Shown here in pieces: positions 54,744 through 63,047 of a stretch of 64,000 nucleotides of DNA. Location of the stretch: the NCBI RefSeq assembly GCF_001758195.1, contig NZ_MASR01000001.1:1550001-1614000 (forward strand). Reading direction: 5' to 3'. Position 1 is the first letter of the stretch. Every line of letters begins with the position of its first letter. The position numbers were made by a program, and so were the translations under genes. Under the pieces are notes generated by a model. It did not search any database, was not told where the DNA came from, and saw only the letters and a program-made list of their open reading frames with translations. This stretch comes from Pseudohongiella acticola. GTDB taxonomy: Bacteria; Pseudomonadota; Gammaproteobacteria; Pseudomonadales; Pseudohongiellaceae.

Positions 54744-55901
54744 ATGCAATCCAGTAGTAATTCTTACAGACGATTATTGGACACTCTGGCAAGCTCCATT
54801 CTGGTGCTGGACCAGGATCTGCGCCTGCAATATATCAATCTTGCAGCAGAGAGCCTGCTGGCTATCAGCGGCCGACAGGTCAACAATGCCTTTGTCGGCG
54901 ATATTTTCCTGAACGCGGATGATGATGTTGCCGATATCCGACAGGCAATTGTTGGACACCACAGCTTTACCAAGCGCAAAACCCAGTTGCACCTGGCGAA
55001 TGGCAAGAGCCTGCAGGTGGACTATACCGTGACGCCACTGACCGACTTTCCGGACGCGGCAGTGGTCATAGAAATTCAGAGCATGAACTATGCTGAGCGA
55101 ATCAGCCGCGATGAAACCCTGATTTCAACTCATGAAACGACCCGCGAGCTTGTGCGCGGCCTTGCGCATGAAATCAAAAATCCGCTTGGCGGCATCCGGG
55201 GTGCGGCGCAATTGCTCGCCAGTGAGCTGCCCAACTCCGAGCTGGCTGACTATACCAATGTCATCATTGAAGAGGCGGATCGCCTTCACAAACTGGTGGA
55301 CCGCCTGGTTGGCTCGCGCAAACCCATGGAGTACAGCTCACTCAACGTTCATGAAGTGCTGGAACGTGTCCGCAATCTGGTTGATGCTGAAGTCAGTGAC
55401 AGAGACATTACCCTGGTGCGTGACTACGATCCCAGTATTCCGGAGTTGCAAGGAGACTTCGAACAACTTATTCAGGCAGTGCTCAACATCGTGCGCAATG
55501 CGGTGCAGGCACTGGACAGCCCGCACGTCAGACATCGCTCGGGATTGATCGAACTGAAGACCCGGGTTATGCGCAACGTTACCATCGGCACCGTGTTTCA
55601 TCGCCTGGTAGCACGACTTGAAATCGTGGATAACGGGCCCGGTGTACCACCGGAATTGATCGACAATATCTTTTTTCCGATGATCAGTGGCCGCGCCGAG
55701 GGCACCGGCCTGGGCCTGTCCATTGCTCACTCCATCGTGAACCAGCACAAAGGCATTATCGAGTGCAGCAGCGAGCCTGGCCGCACACGTTTTTCCATGT
55801 ACCTGCCAGTCATTACGCAGGCACAGGCAACGTCGGACCATCACGGCAATGGCTCGGGCAAACAGAGCGCAGGTGTATTTAGTGGCCAGTTTGGCAAGTA
55901 G
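54744..55901 (+). CDS. ntrB: Nitrogen regulation sensor kinase NtrB
   Basis: NtrB phosphorylates or dephosphorylates NtrC under PII control. The cytoplasmic 385-residue protein has a PAS domain (about residues 9-120, LASSILVLDQDLRLQYIN). The H-box is LVRGLAHEIKNPLGGIRGAAQ, with the phosphorylated His. N-box and G-boxes follow: VLNIVRNAVQAL, IVDNGPGVPPEL and EGTGLGLSIAHSIV. No transmembrane segment is present, as expected. The ATG at 54744 is preferred to a GTG at 54690. ntrC follows 21 bases later. Confidence 0.96.
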   Translation: MQSSSNSYRRLLDTLASSILVLDQDLRLQYINLAAESLLAISGRQVNNAFVGDIFLNADDDVADIRQAIVGHHSFTKRKTQLHLANGKSLQVDYTVTPLTDFPDAAVVIEIQSMNYAERISRDETLISTHETTRELVRGLAHEIKNPLGGIRGAAQLLASELPNSELADYTNVIIEEADRLHKLVDRLVGSRKPMEYSSLNVHEVLERVRNLVDAEVSDRDITLVRDYDPSIPELQGDFEQLIQAVLNIVRNAVQALDSPHVRHRSGLIELKTRVMRNVTIGTVFHRLVARLEIVDNGPGVPPELIDNIFFPMISGRAEGTGLGLSIAHSIVNQHKGIIECSSEPGRTRFSMYLPVITQAQATSDHHGNGSGKQSAGVFSGQFGK

Positions 55902-55922
55902 TTTAAATGGGGTATTGATACC

Positions 55923-57344
55923 ATGAGCAAACATAATACGGTCTGGGTACTGGATGACGATAAATCCATCCGCTGGGTATTGGAAAAGTCCCTCACCCGT
56001 TCTGGCCTGAGCACTCATTGTTTTGACAATGGTGATGACCTTCTACACCGCCTGGAAAAGGATAGACCTGACGCTATCATCAGTGACATCCGCATGCCCG
56101 GTATTAACGGCCTGGACCTGCTATCAACAGTTCATGAGCGCTTCCCCCAGCTTCCGGTCATCATCATGACTGCGCATTCGGACCTGGACAGTGCCGTATC
56201 ATCCTACAGCCGTGGCGCTTTTGAATATCTGCCCAAACCGTTCGACATTGATGAAGCAGTGGCGATGACACAACGGGCACTGGAGCATGCGCGCGAACAG
56301 GACATCGACATACCCGCGCCAATACTGGAGAACAGCAAGGAAATTATTGGCGAAGCGCCGGCCATGCAGGAAGTATTTCGTGCCATCGGCCGCCTGTCGC
56401 AATCCAATATCACCGTTCTGATCAATGGCGAATCCGGAACCGGTAAAGAACTGGTGGCGCACGCGCTACACAAACACAGCCCACGGCGCGAGAAGCTTTT
56501 CGTCGCGCTGAACGTGGCAGCAATTCCAAAGGAGCTGATCGAGTCGGAGCTGTTCGGCCATGAAAAAGGCTCCTTCACCGGCGCGACAGCACATCGAACC
56601 GGCCGCTTCGAACAGGCCAATGGCGGCACGCTGTTCCTCGACGAAATCGGTGACATGCCGGCCGATACCCAGACCCGCCTGTTACGCGTGTTGTCTGACG
56701 GCGAATTCTATCGGGTTGGCGGCACCACACCAATCAAGGTCGATGTGCGCATCATCGCAGCAACGCACCAGAATCTGGAAAAGCTGGTGGCTCAGCATTT
56801 ATTTCGTGAGGACCTGTTTCACCGTCTCAACGTTATCCGCATCCATATCCCTCGCCTTCGCGACCGCCGCGAAGATATTCCTACGCTGGGTCGCCACTTT
56901 CTGGCCCGAGCCGCTGAGGAACTGGATGTGGAGGCAAAGGTCCTGCGCCCTGAAACCGAAAAATACATCACCGGCCTGAACTGGCCAGGCAACGTGCGGC
57001 AGCTGGAGAACTTCTGTCGCTGGGTCACGGTGATGGCTTCCAGCCGCGAAGTTCGAATCGATGATCTGCCTCCGGAACTGATGGAACATCAGGCGCAGAA
57101 CAGTAGCGCTCGCGACTGGACTCAGCTGCTGGAGGAATGGGCTGACCAGGAATTGAATCTGGGCCACAAGGGTATTCTGGAGCAGGCCACGCCTGAGTTC
57201 GAACGCACCATGATCCAGGTTGCGCTTAAACATACATTGGGACGCCGTCGCGATGCAGCCTTGCTGCTGGGCTGGGGTCGCAACACCCTGACCCGGAAAA
57301 TCAAGGAACTCAACATCGAGGATGCGGGCAGCGACGACGACTGA
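55923..57344 (+). CDS. ntrC: Sigma-54-dependent response regulator NtrC
   Basis: NtrC activates sigma-54 promoters when phosphorylated by NtrB. The 473-residue protein has a receiver domain (acidic pocket DDD 11-13, phospho-acceptor Asp55 in IISDIRMPG, Lys in PKPFD). The AAA+ domain has Walker A GESGTGKE, the sigma-54-contact loop GSFTGA where many have GAFTGA, Walker B GTLFLDEIGD, and the WPGNVRQLENF sensor II region. A Fis-type helix-turn-helix at the C-terminus (RRRDAALLLGWGRNTLTRKIKEL) completes it. Its targets in this window are the 17-mers at 52686-52732 and 54557-54573. Confidence 0.97.
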   Translation: MSKHNTVWVLDDDKSIRWVLEKSLTRSGLSTHCFDNGDDLLHRLEKDRPDAIISDIRMPGINGLDLLSTVHERFPQLPVIIMTAHSDLDSAVSSYSRGAFEYLPKPFDIDEAVAMTQRALEHAREQDIDIPAPILENSKEIIGEAPAMQEVFRAIGRLSQSNITVLINGESGTGKELVAHALHKHSPRREKLFVALNVAAIPKELIESELFGHEKGSFTGATAHRTGRFEQANGGTLFLDEIGDMPADTQTRLLRVLSDGEFYRVGGTTPIKVDVRIIAATHQNLEKLVAQHLFREDLFHRLNVIRIHIPRLRDRREDIPTLGRHFLARAAEELDVEAKVLRPETEKYITGLNWPGNVRQLENFCRWVTVMASSREVRIDDLPPELMEHQAQNSSARDWTQLLEEWADQELNLGHKGILEQATPEFERTMIQVALKHTLGRRRDAALLLGWGRNTLTRKIKELNIEDAGSDDD

Positions 57345-57493
57345 TCAACGCCCAATTGTCACGATCTGTGGGGGCAGGTTGAAAAATCACCCCCATGCAC
57401 CTATATTTGCCCCTCAGCTATTGCCCTGCACCTGTATCATGCACTTCTGCCAGGCACTTTTTGACAGTCTCTCTTTGACAGGCAAATAACAAT

Positions 57494-58249
57494 ATGATTG
57501 AAATCAGTCACCTGACTCGAAAGTTCGAGCATTTCACCGCCGTTGACGACCTCAGCTTTACGGTTGCAGAGGGCGAAGTTCTTGGATTTCTTGGCCCCAA
57601 TGGCGCTGGCAAGTCGACAACCATGAAAATCATCACTGGTTTTCTTGCACCCAGCGCCGGTACCGTCAAGGTTGACGGCCATGACATCAACGAAAACCCA
57701 ATCGCCGTCAAAGCGTTGGTGGGCTACCTGCCTGAAGGCGCTCCCAGCTACCCCGATATGACCGTCCGGGATTTTCTGGACTTTATCGCCGAGATTCGTG
57801 GCTTCAGCGGCCAGGAGAAGACCCAACGAATCGCACAGGTAATCGCTGATGTTGCGCTGGACAGCGTTTGCGACCAGACCATTGATACACTGTCGAAAGG
57901 CTTTAAACGCCGCGTAGGGCTTGCCCAGGCCATCCTGCATGATCCCAAAGTGCTGATCCTGGACGAACCCACCGATGGCCTGGACCCAAACCAGAAGCAT
58001 CAGGTGAGGCAACTGATCCGCAATCTGGCAAAAGACAAAATTGTTATTGTGTCCACGCATATCCTGGAAGAAGTCAGCGCTGTCTGCACTCGCGCCATCA
58101 TCATTGCCAATGGCCGCATCGTGGCAGATGGCTCGCCGCAGGAACTGGAGGCGCGCGCACCGGCAGATACCGCCCTGATGGAGATGCCATCTGCGCCAGG
58201 CCGACTGGAAGCCTTCTTCCGCAGCGTCACTGAACAGGGAGCACTGTGA
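57494..58249 (+). CDS. ABC transporter ATPase (GldA/NosF-like)
   Basis: The 251-residue ATPase has Walker A GPNGAGKST, a Q-loop region with YLPEGAPSYPDMTVRDFLDF, signature LSKGFKRRVGLAQA, Walker B VLILDEPTDGLD and H-loop VSTHILEE. Together with the permease and GldG-like protein it matches the GldA-GldF-GldG set, known from Bacteroidetes gliding and common, with unknown role, in Proteobacteria. The start lacks a good ribosome site. The 149-base gap from ntrC suggests an independent transcript. Confidence 0.9.
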   Translation: MIEISHLTRKFEHFTAVDDLSFTVAEGEVLGFLGPNGAGKSTTMKIITGFLAPSAGTVKVDGHDINENPIAVKALVGYLPEGAPSYPDMTVRDFLDFIAEIRGFSGQEKTQRIAQVIADVALDSVCDQTIDTLSKGFKRRVGLAQAILHDPKVLILDEPTDGLDPNQKHQVRQLIRNLAKDKIVIVSTHILEEVSAVCTRAIIIANGRIVADGSPQELEARAPADTALMEMPSAPGRLEAFFRSVTEQGAL

Positions 58250-58983
58250 TGGGAACCACCGGTATTATTTTCAAGCGCGAGCTGGCTGCGTATTTCAGCA
58301 CCCCTCTGGCCTATGTGTTTATTGTTATCTTTCTGATCATGAACGGCATTGCCACGTTCGACCTGGGCGGCTTCTATCAGCGTGGCCAGGCCGACTTGCA
58401 GCCATTCTTCAACTTTCACCCCTGGCTGTACCTGTTCATGATCCCGGCCCTGGCAATGGGGCTGTGGGCCGACGAGCGCAAAACCGGCACCATCGAGTTG
58501 CTGTTGACGTTACCGATTCAGTTACATGAAGCCGTCATTGGCAAATTCCTCGCCGCCTGGGCTTTGAGCGGCAGCGCACTGCTGCTGACCTTCCCACTCT
58601 GGCTCACTGTTAACTATCTGGGCGAACCCGATAATGGCGTCATTCTCGCCGCCTATATTGGCAGCTGGCTTATGGCCGGCGGGTTTCTGGCTATTGGCTC
58701 CTGCATGTCGGCACTGACGCGCAACGCCGTCATCGCCTTTATCCTGACCGCAGCCATCTGTTTCCTGTTTGTTGTTTCCGGCTCTCCCATCGTCATGAAC
58801 GCCTTTACCGGCTGGGCACCGCAAACCCTGATAGACGCCGTCGCCACGCTCAGCTTTCTGACCCACTTCGAAGCGATCAGCAAGGGGGTGCTGGATATCC
58901 GGGACCTGCTGTTCTTTGCTGCTGCCATTGTCGCCTGGCTGCTGGCCAGCGCGGTTGTTATCGAAATCAAGAAAGCGAACTAG
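58249..58983 (+). CDS. ABC-2 type permease (GldF-like)
   Basis: The 244-residue protein has six predicted helices and begins GIIFKRELAAYFSTPLAYVFIV, the classical ABC-2 permease start. It continues with ERKTGTIELLLTLPI, a segment usual in such permeases. The ATG at 58249 is chosen because AGGGAG lies seven bases upstream; a GTG three bases earlier is possible. The start overlaps the ATPase stop by one base (TGATG). It pairs with the ATPase and the following GldG-like protein. Confidence 0.9.
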   Translation: MGTTGIIFKRELAAYFSTPLAYVFIVIFLIMNGIATFDLGGFYQRGQADLQPFFNFHPWLYLFMIPALAMGLWADERKTGTIELLLTLPIQLHEAVIGKFLAAWALSGSALLLTFPLWLTVNYLGEPDNGVILAAYIGSWLMAGGFLAIGSCMSALTRNAVIAFILTAAICFLFVVSGSPIVMNAFTGWAPQTLIDAVATLSFLTHFEAISKGVLDIRDLLFFAAAIVAWLLASAVVIEIKKAN

Positions 58984-58992
58984 GAGCTGGTC

Positions 58993-60930
58993 ATGAAGAA
59001 CAAAGCATTATTTTCACCCGCCGGCCTCGCATTGATTGGTATTGCCCTGCTCATTAGCGTTGTTGTCATCAGCAGCCTGCCACGGCTGCGTATCGACCTG
59101 ACGCAGGATGATCTCTATACCCTTAGCGATGGTACCCGTGAGGTGCTGGACAATCTTGAACGCCCTATCGAACTGACGTTTTTCTATTCGGAAGAAGCCA
59201 TCGGCCAGATGCCGCAGGTCAGGGCTTATGGCAATCGCGTGCAGGAATTGTTGCGGGAAATGGTCATTGCCAGCAATGGCAACCTGACTCTGGAAGTCAT
59301 CGATCCTGAAGCGTTTTCGGCGCAGGAAGATCTGGCAACCAGCTACGGCATTCAGGCCGTCCCCCTGGCGGCTGGCCGCGAAGAAGTCTATTTCGGCGTA
59401 GTAGCGGCTGACCCGGGCACCCGGGTTGACGGCGAAACCGAGGTTTATGAAGCCATCCCGCTGGTGCGTCCGGATCAGGAAGAGTTTCTGGAGTACGAAT
59501 TTTCACGCCTGATAAACCGGGTTCTGGACCCGGAGCCGACCGTGGTCGGGCTTATTACCTCACTCGACATTGATGGCGGTTTTAATCCGGCGACCGAACA
59601 GGCCACCGGGGCCTGGGCAATCATGGACACCGTACGTTACATGTACGACGTGCGCCGCCTTCAGAACGACGTCAGCAGCATTGATGAGGAAATCGATATC
59701 CTGATGCTGGTGCACCCGCAGGAGCTGTCGGAAACGACGCTGTACGCCATTGACCAGTTTGTCATGCGGGGTGGCCGCGCGCTGGTATTTGTCGACCCAA
59801 ACTCTGATACCCAGACCCAGATCATGGTAGGTGGTGGTGGTTACCGCGACAACCTGGGCTCCGAACTGCCCGGTCTGCTGAGCGCCTGGGGCATCGACTA
59901 TGATGCGACGCAGGTCGTCACTGACCAGGACCTGGCGCTGTTTGTGACCCTGGCTCAGGGCCAGCGTCCTACTGCACACTATGGCATGCTGGGTGTACCG
60001 CGCGAACATTTTGCCAACGACATTGTCAGCGGCCAGCTGCAGGTGATGAACTTATCGTCTGCAGGTTCACTCAACCCCGCAGATGCCTCACAAACCAACT
60101 TTGAACCGCTGATTCAGACCAGCGAACAGACCATGATGATGGGCACCGACTTTTTCCGTGAAATGGGTGATCCGACACTGCTGATCGATGACTTTGTGTC
60201 TGAAGAACAGAATCGCACGCTTGCGGCCCGGGTCTCGGGTCCAGCATCCAGCGCCTTCCCTGACGGTCCACCATCAACGGAGACAGCAGCCACTGATGCT
60301 GATGCTGATGCCAGCGAGACAGAACAGGCCGCAGCAGACAGCGACAGCAGTGAAACCGCATCGCAGGAGCACCTGAGCGCCTCTGTCAGCGATATTGGCG
60401 TAATTGTAGTGGCAGACTCTGATGTACTGGCTGATCGCATGTGGGCACAGTCACGGCAGGTTGCCGGACAACGCGTGATCAACGCCTTCGCCAGCAATGG
60501 CGACTTTGTCATCAATGCTCTGGACAACCTCAGCGGTAGCACGGAGCTGATCAACATTCGCAGCCGGGGTCGCTATGCACGTCCCTTCACACGAGTATTG
60601 GCCTTGCAGCGCGAAGCCGATGAACGCCTGCGCGAACGCGAAACCAACCTGCTGGAAAGGCTGTCCGAAACCGAGGAGCAACTCCAGGCACTCAACCAAG
60701 GCAGTGGCACCATTTCGCCGGAACAGGAAGCCGAGATCGAACGTTTTATTCAGTTACAGCTCGATACCCGTCGCGATCTGCGAGAAGTGCAGTTTGAGCT
60801 TAACAACGAGATCGACAGACTGGGTGCGGTGCTGAAAGCCATCAATACCGCCCTGATCCCTGCGCTGATCATCATCGCAGTGCTGATCGCCACATTGCTG
60901 CGCAATCGTCGTCGGAAGCAAACCCGCTAG
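58993..60930 (+). CDS. GldG-like auxiliary ABC transporter protein
   Basis: The 645-residue protein has an N-terminal helix (ALIGIALLISVVVISSL), a large extracytoplasmic region of the ABC_transp_aux/GldG type (RIDLTQDDLYTLSDGTREVLDNLERPIELTFFYS, ALVFVDPNSD) and a C-terminal helix (ALIPALIIIAVLIATLL) ending in basic residues. A run rich in Asp, Ala, Glu, Ser and Thr at about residues 430-460 is low-complexity. A coiled-coil-like segment precedes the last helix. AGGAG precedes the ATG. The fourth gene often found after it, a DUF4340 protein, is missing: the next gene is on the other strand. Confidence 0.88.
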   Translation: MKNKALFSPAGLALIGIALLISVVVISSLPRLRIDLTQDDLYTLSDGTREVLDNLERPIELTFFYSEEAIGQMPQVRAYGNRVQELLREMVIASNGNLTLEVIDPEAFSAQEDLATSYGIQAVPLAAGREEVYFGVVAADPGTRVDGETEVYEAIPLVRPDQEEFLEYEFSRLINRVLDPEPTVVGLITSLDIDGGFNPATEQATGAWAIMDTVRYMYDVRRLQNDVSSIDEEIDILMLVHPQELSETTLYAIDQFVMRGGRALVFVDPNSDTQTQIMVGGGGYRDNLGSELPGLLSAWGIDYDATQVVTDQDLALFVTLAQGQRPTAHYGMLGVPREHFANDIVSGQLQVMNLSSAGSLNPADASQTNFEPLIQTSEQTMMMGTDFFREMGDPTLLIDDFVSEEQNRTLAARVSGPASSAFPDGPPSTETAATDADADASETEQAAADSDSSETASQEHLSASVSDIGVIVVADSDVLADRMWAQSRQVAGQRVINAFASNGDFVINALDNLSGSTELINIRSRGRYARPFTRVLALQREADERLRERETNLLERLSETEEQLQALNQGSGTISPEQEAEIERFIQLQLDTRRDLREVQFELNNEIDRLGAVLKAINTALIPALIIIAVLIATLLRNRRRKQTR

Positions 60931-62240
60931 GTTATGGGGATGGAAACAGTCACCCGGGTACCCCGCTCGGGCTGACTGTCTATCTTCAGGGTGCCGCCAT
61001 GGGCATCAACGATCAGGTTACACAGATACAGCCCCAGACCAAAACCACCCGTATTACGCTGACGCGCACTGTCGACCCGATAGAAGGGCTCGGTGATATG
61101 ACGCAGATGCTCTGCAGCAATACCTTCCCCCTGATCAATGATCTGCAGCACGGCCCGCTGCTCACCCTCGAAAGCCACCTTTATCGTGACGGGCTGGCCC
61201 CGGCCATGACGAATCGCATTATTGACGATATTGGCCATCAACAGGCGAATGCGCAGTTTGTCGAGACGCATGGAATAATCGGTGTCGGGCAGGTCCACTT
61301 CCAGGCCGCCTTCGTAATGCTGAAACTGCTCTGCCAGCATGCGGATGTAGTCAGCAAAGTCGACATCATCCAGAATCAGGGCTGAGTGCTGTGTGCTCAG
61401 TCGCTCAGCCTCAATCAGGTCGCTGATCAACAGATCAATTTCATTGATATCGTCACTCAGATTTTCACGCAGATCACCGTCTTCCATGAACTCAAGCTGC
61501 AACTTGGCGCGCGTGACCGGGGTCCGCAACTCATGGCTGATAGCCAGCAGCAACTGTCGCTTGGCTTCCAGCATGGACTGCAGGGAATCGGCCATGTGGT
61601 TGATACTTTCGGTCAGCTCACCCAACTCATCTTCGCGGGTTACTTCAACCCGGTAGCCCAAATCGCCGGCGCAGATTTTTTCAGCCCCTTCACGCAGTTT
61701 TGCAACCGGCTCCATCAGGCGACGGACCAGCCAGTAGTTGGAGAACAGGATAAATAACGCAAAACCAAGTCCGAGATAAACAACAATGTAGTCGTAGTCA
61801 CTGAGCGACGGTGCCTTGCGGTTCAGGAAGTACTCATAGCCGCCGCGAGCAACACGAATCACCTGCTCGTTGCCGGCAGCAAGCATCTGCGAGTCATCGG
61901 ACAGCGTGCGCACAAACACGGTACTGGAGATATCCAGATCCGACTCGTCATCGGATTGCCAGTTGATATGGGGACTGCGGATGATGATGGTCAGTGACAG
62001 GTCGCGCGCCAGTTCCGCCGCGCGCTGCAGATCCGGCGGAATGCCGATGGCATCAACCAGCAAACGCACATTGTCCAGATAGAACACCGGCAACGGATTC
62101 AGTCGCTCCCGGCGCCAGTTCTCATCAATCTGGCGAATGGAAAAGGTAATAACAAAAAAGAAAAGAATAACGGTCGCACTGAAAATCAGAAAGAGCCGGA
62201 AGAACAGAGATCCGGTCACTTTCGGCAGCAGGGATTTCAT
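60927..62240 (-). CDS. Two-component sensor histidine kinase
   Basis: The 437-residue membrane kinase has two helices (FRLFLIFSATVILFFFVITF near residue 13, and YIVVYLGLGFALFILFSNYWLV) enclosing a periplasmic sensor region of about 120 residues. A HAMP domain follows, then the H-box LLLAISHELRTPVTRAKLQ, the N-box NIVNNAIRHG, and G-boxes IIDQGEGIAAEH and GGFGLGLYLCNLIVDAHGG. The organisation resembles the CpxA/RstB group, but the stimulus is unknown. It overlaps its regulator by ATGA, and its stop overlaps the GldG-like gene by four bases on the opposite strand. Confidence 0.93.
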   Translation of the reverse strand: MKSLLPKVTGSLFFRLFLIFSATVILFFFVITFSIRQIDENWRRERLNPLPVFYLDNVRLLVDAIGIPPDLQRAAELARDLSLTIIIRSPHINWQSDDESDLDISSTVFVRTLSDDSQMLAAGNEQVIRVARGGYEYFLNRKAPSLSDYDYIVVYLGLGFALFILFSNYWLVRRLMEPVAKLREGAEKICAGDLGYRVEVTREDELGELTESINHMADSLQSMLEAKRQLLLAISHELRTPVTRAKLQLEFMEDGDLRENLSDDINEIDLLISDLIEAERLSTQHSALILDDVDFADYIRMLAEQFQHYEGGLEVDLPDTDYSMRLDKLRIRLLMANIVNNAIRHGRGQPVTIKVAFEGEQRAVLQIIDQGEGIAAEHLRHITEPFYRVDSARQRNTGGFGLGLYLCNLIVDAHGGTLKIDSQPERGTRVTVSIPIT

Positions 62241-62938
62241 TGCAATTGACCGACAAAAGTATAGCCGCGCCCCCACACAGTCTTGATGAATCGCGGCGTT
62301 TTGGAGGTGTCTTTAAGTTTGTGACGCAAGCGGCTGACCAGGGTATCCACGGCCCGTGAGAACAGTTCAGCATCGATGCCGCGCAGGCGGTTCATCAACT
62401 CGTCCCGGGTAAACGTCTTGTTGGGAGACTGGATGAACAGCACCAGCAACTCGTACTCCATAGTCGTCAGCTCAACCAGTTCACTGTCCAGATGGACGGT
62501 ACGGCGGCTGGTATCAACGTCCAGCCCCTCAATACGAGGCAGATCATTGTCCGCCCGGATTTCGTCGCCAGCGCGGCGCAGAATATTGGTGATGCGGGCC
62601 ACCAGCTCTCTTGGCTCAAAAGGCTTGGGCAGATAATCGTCCGCGCCCAGTTCCAGGCCCACAATACGATCAGTGACTTCGCCATGGGCGGTCAGCATCA
62701 TGATCGGCAAATGGCCATACACTGAGGTTTTAGCGCGGATTTCGCGGCAGATTTCAAAGCCGTCTTTTTCAGGTAACATGACGTCCAGAATCAGCAGATC
62801 AGGCTTGGAACGCTTGAGCAGCTCAAATCCCTTGCTCGGCGTGTGGGCAACCGTGACCTTCATGTCATAACGGTCCAGATACTGCGTCAGCAATTGGCCC
62901 AGTTTTTCGTCATCATCTATTATTAGTATCTGCTTCAT
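62237..62938 (-). CDS. OmpR/PhoB-family response regulator
   Basis: The 233-residue protein has a receiver domain (IIDDDEKL; phospho-acceptor Asp52 in LLILDVMLP; Lys in LPKPFEP) and a winged-helix DNA-binding domain (LTTMEYELLVLFIQSPNKTFTRDEL, DTLVSRLRHKL, VWGRGYTFVG). It is the partner of the kinase encoded immediately downstream. ATGs at 62938 and 62968 are possible; neither has a clear ribosome site, and 62938 gives the normal N-terminus. It is divergent from the ABC-F gene. Confidence 0.93.
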   Translation of the reverse strand: MKQILIIDDDEKLGQLLTQYLDRYDMKVTVAHTPSKGFELLKRSKPDLLILDVMLPEKDGFEICREIRAKTSVYGHLPIMMLTAHGEVTDRIVGLELGADDYLPKPFEPRELVARITNILRRAGDEIRADNDLPRIEGLDVDTSRRTVHLDSELVELTTMEYELLVLFIQSPNKTFTRDELMNRLRGIDAELFSRAVDTLVSRLRHKLKDTSKTPRFIKTVWGRGYTFVGQLQ

Positions 62939-63047
62939 AGGGCAGGAGTTTACGAATTTGCCGGACATAAATCAATCTGTGATGGCGCTCTGGCGTATAA
63001 TGCCCGTTTTCAAACATACACCCACTGGTACAAACCTCGGTTGACGC

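Noticed and set aside
57360-57400. TGGGGG...CCCCCA as an ntrC terminator
   Set aside because: Only six pairs with a 15-base loop and no T-run.
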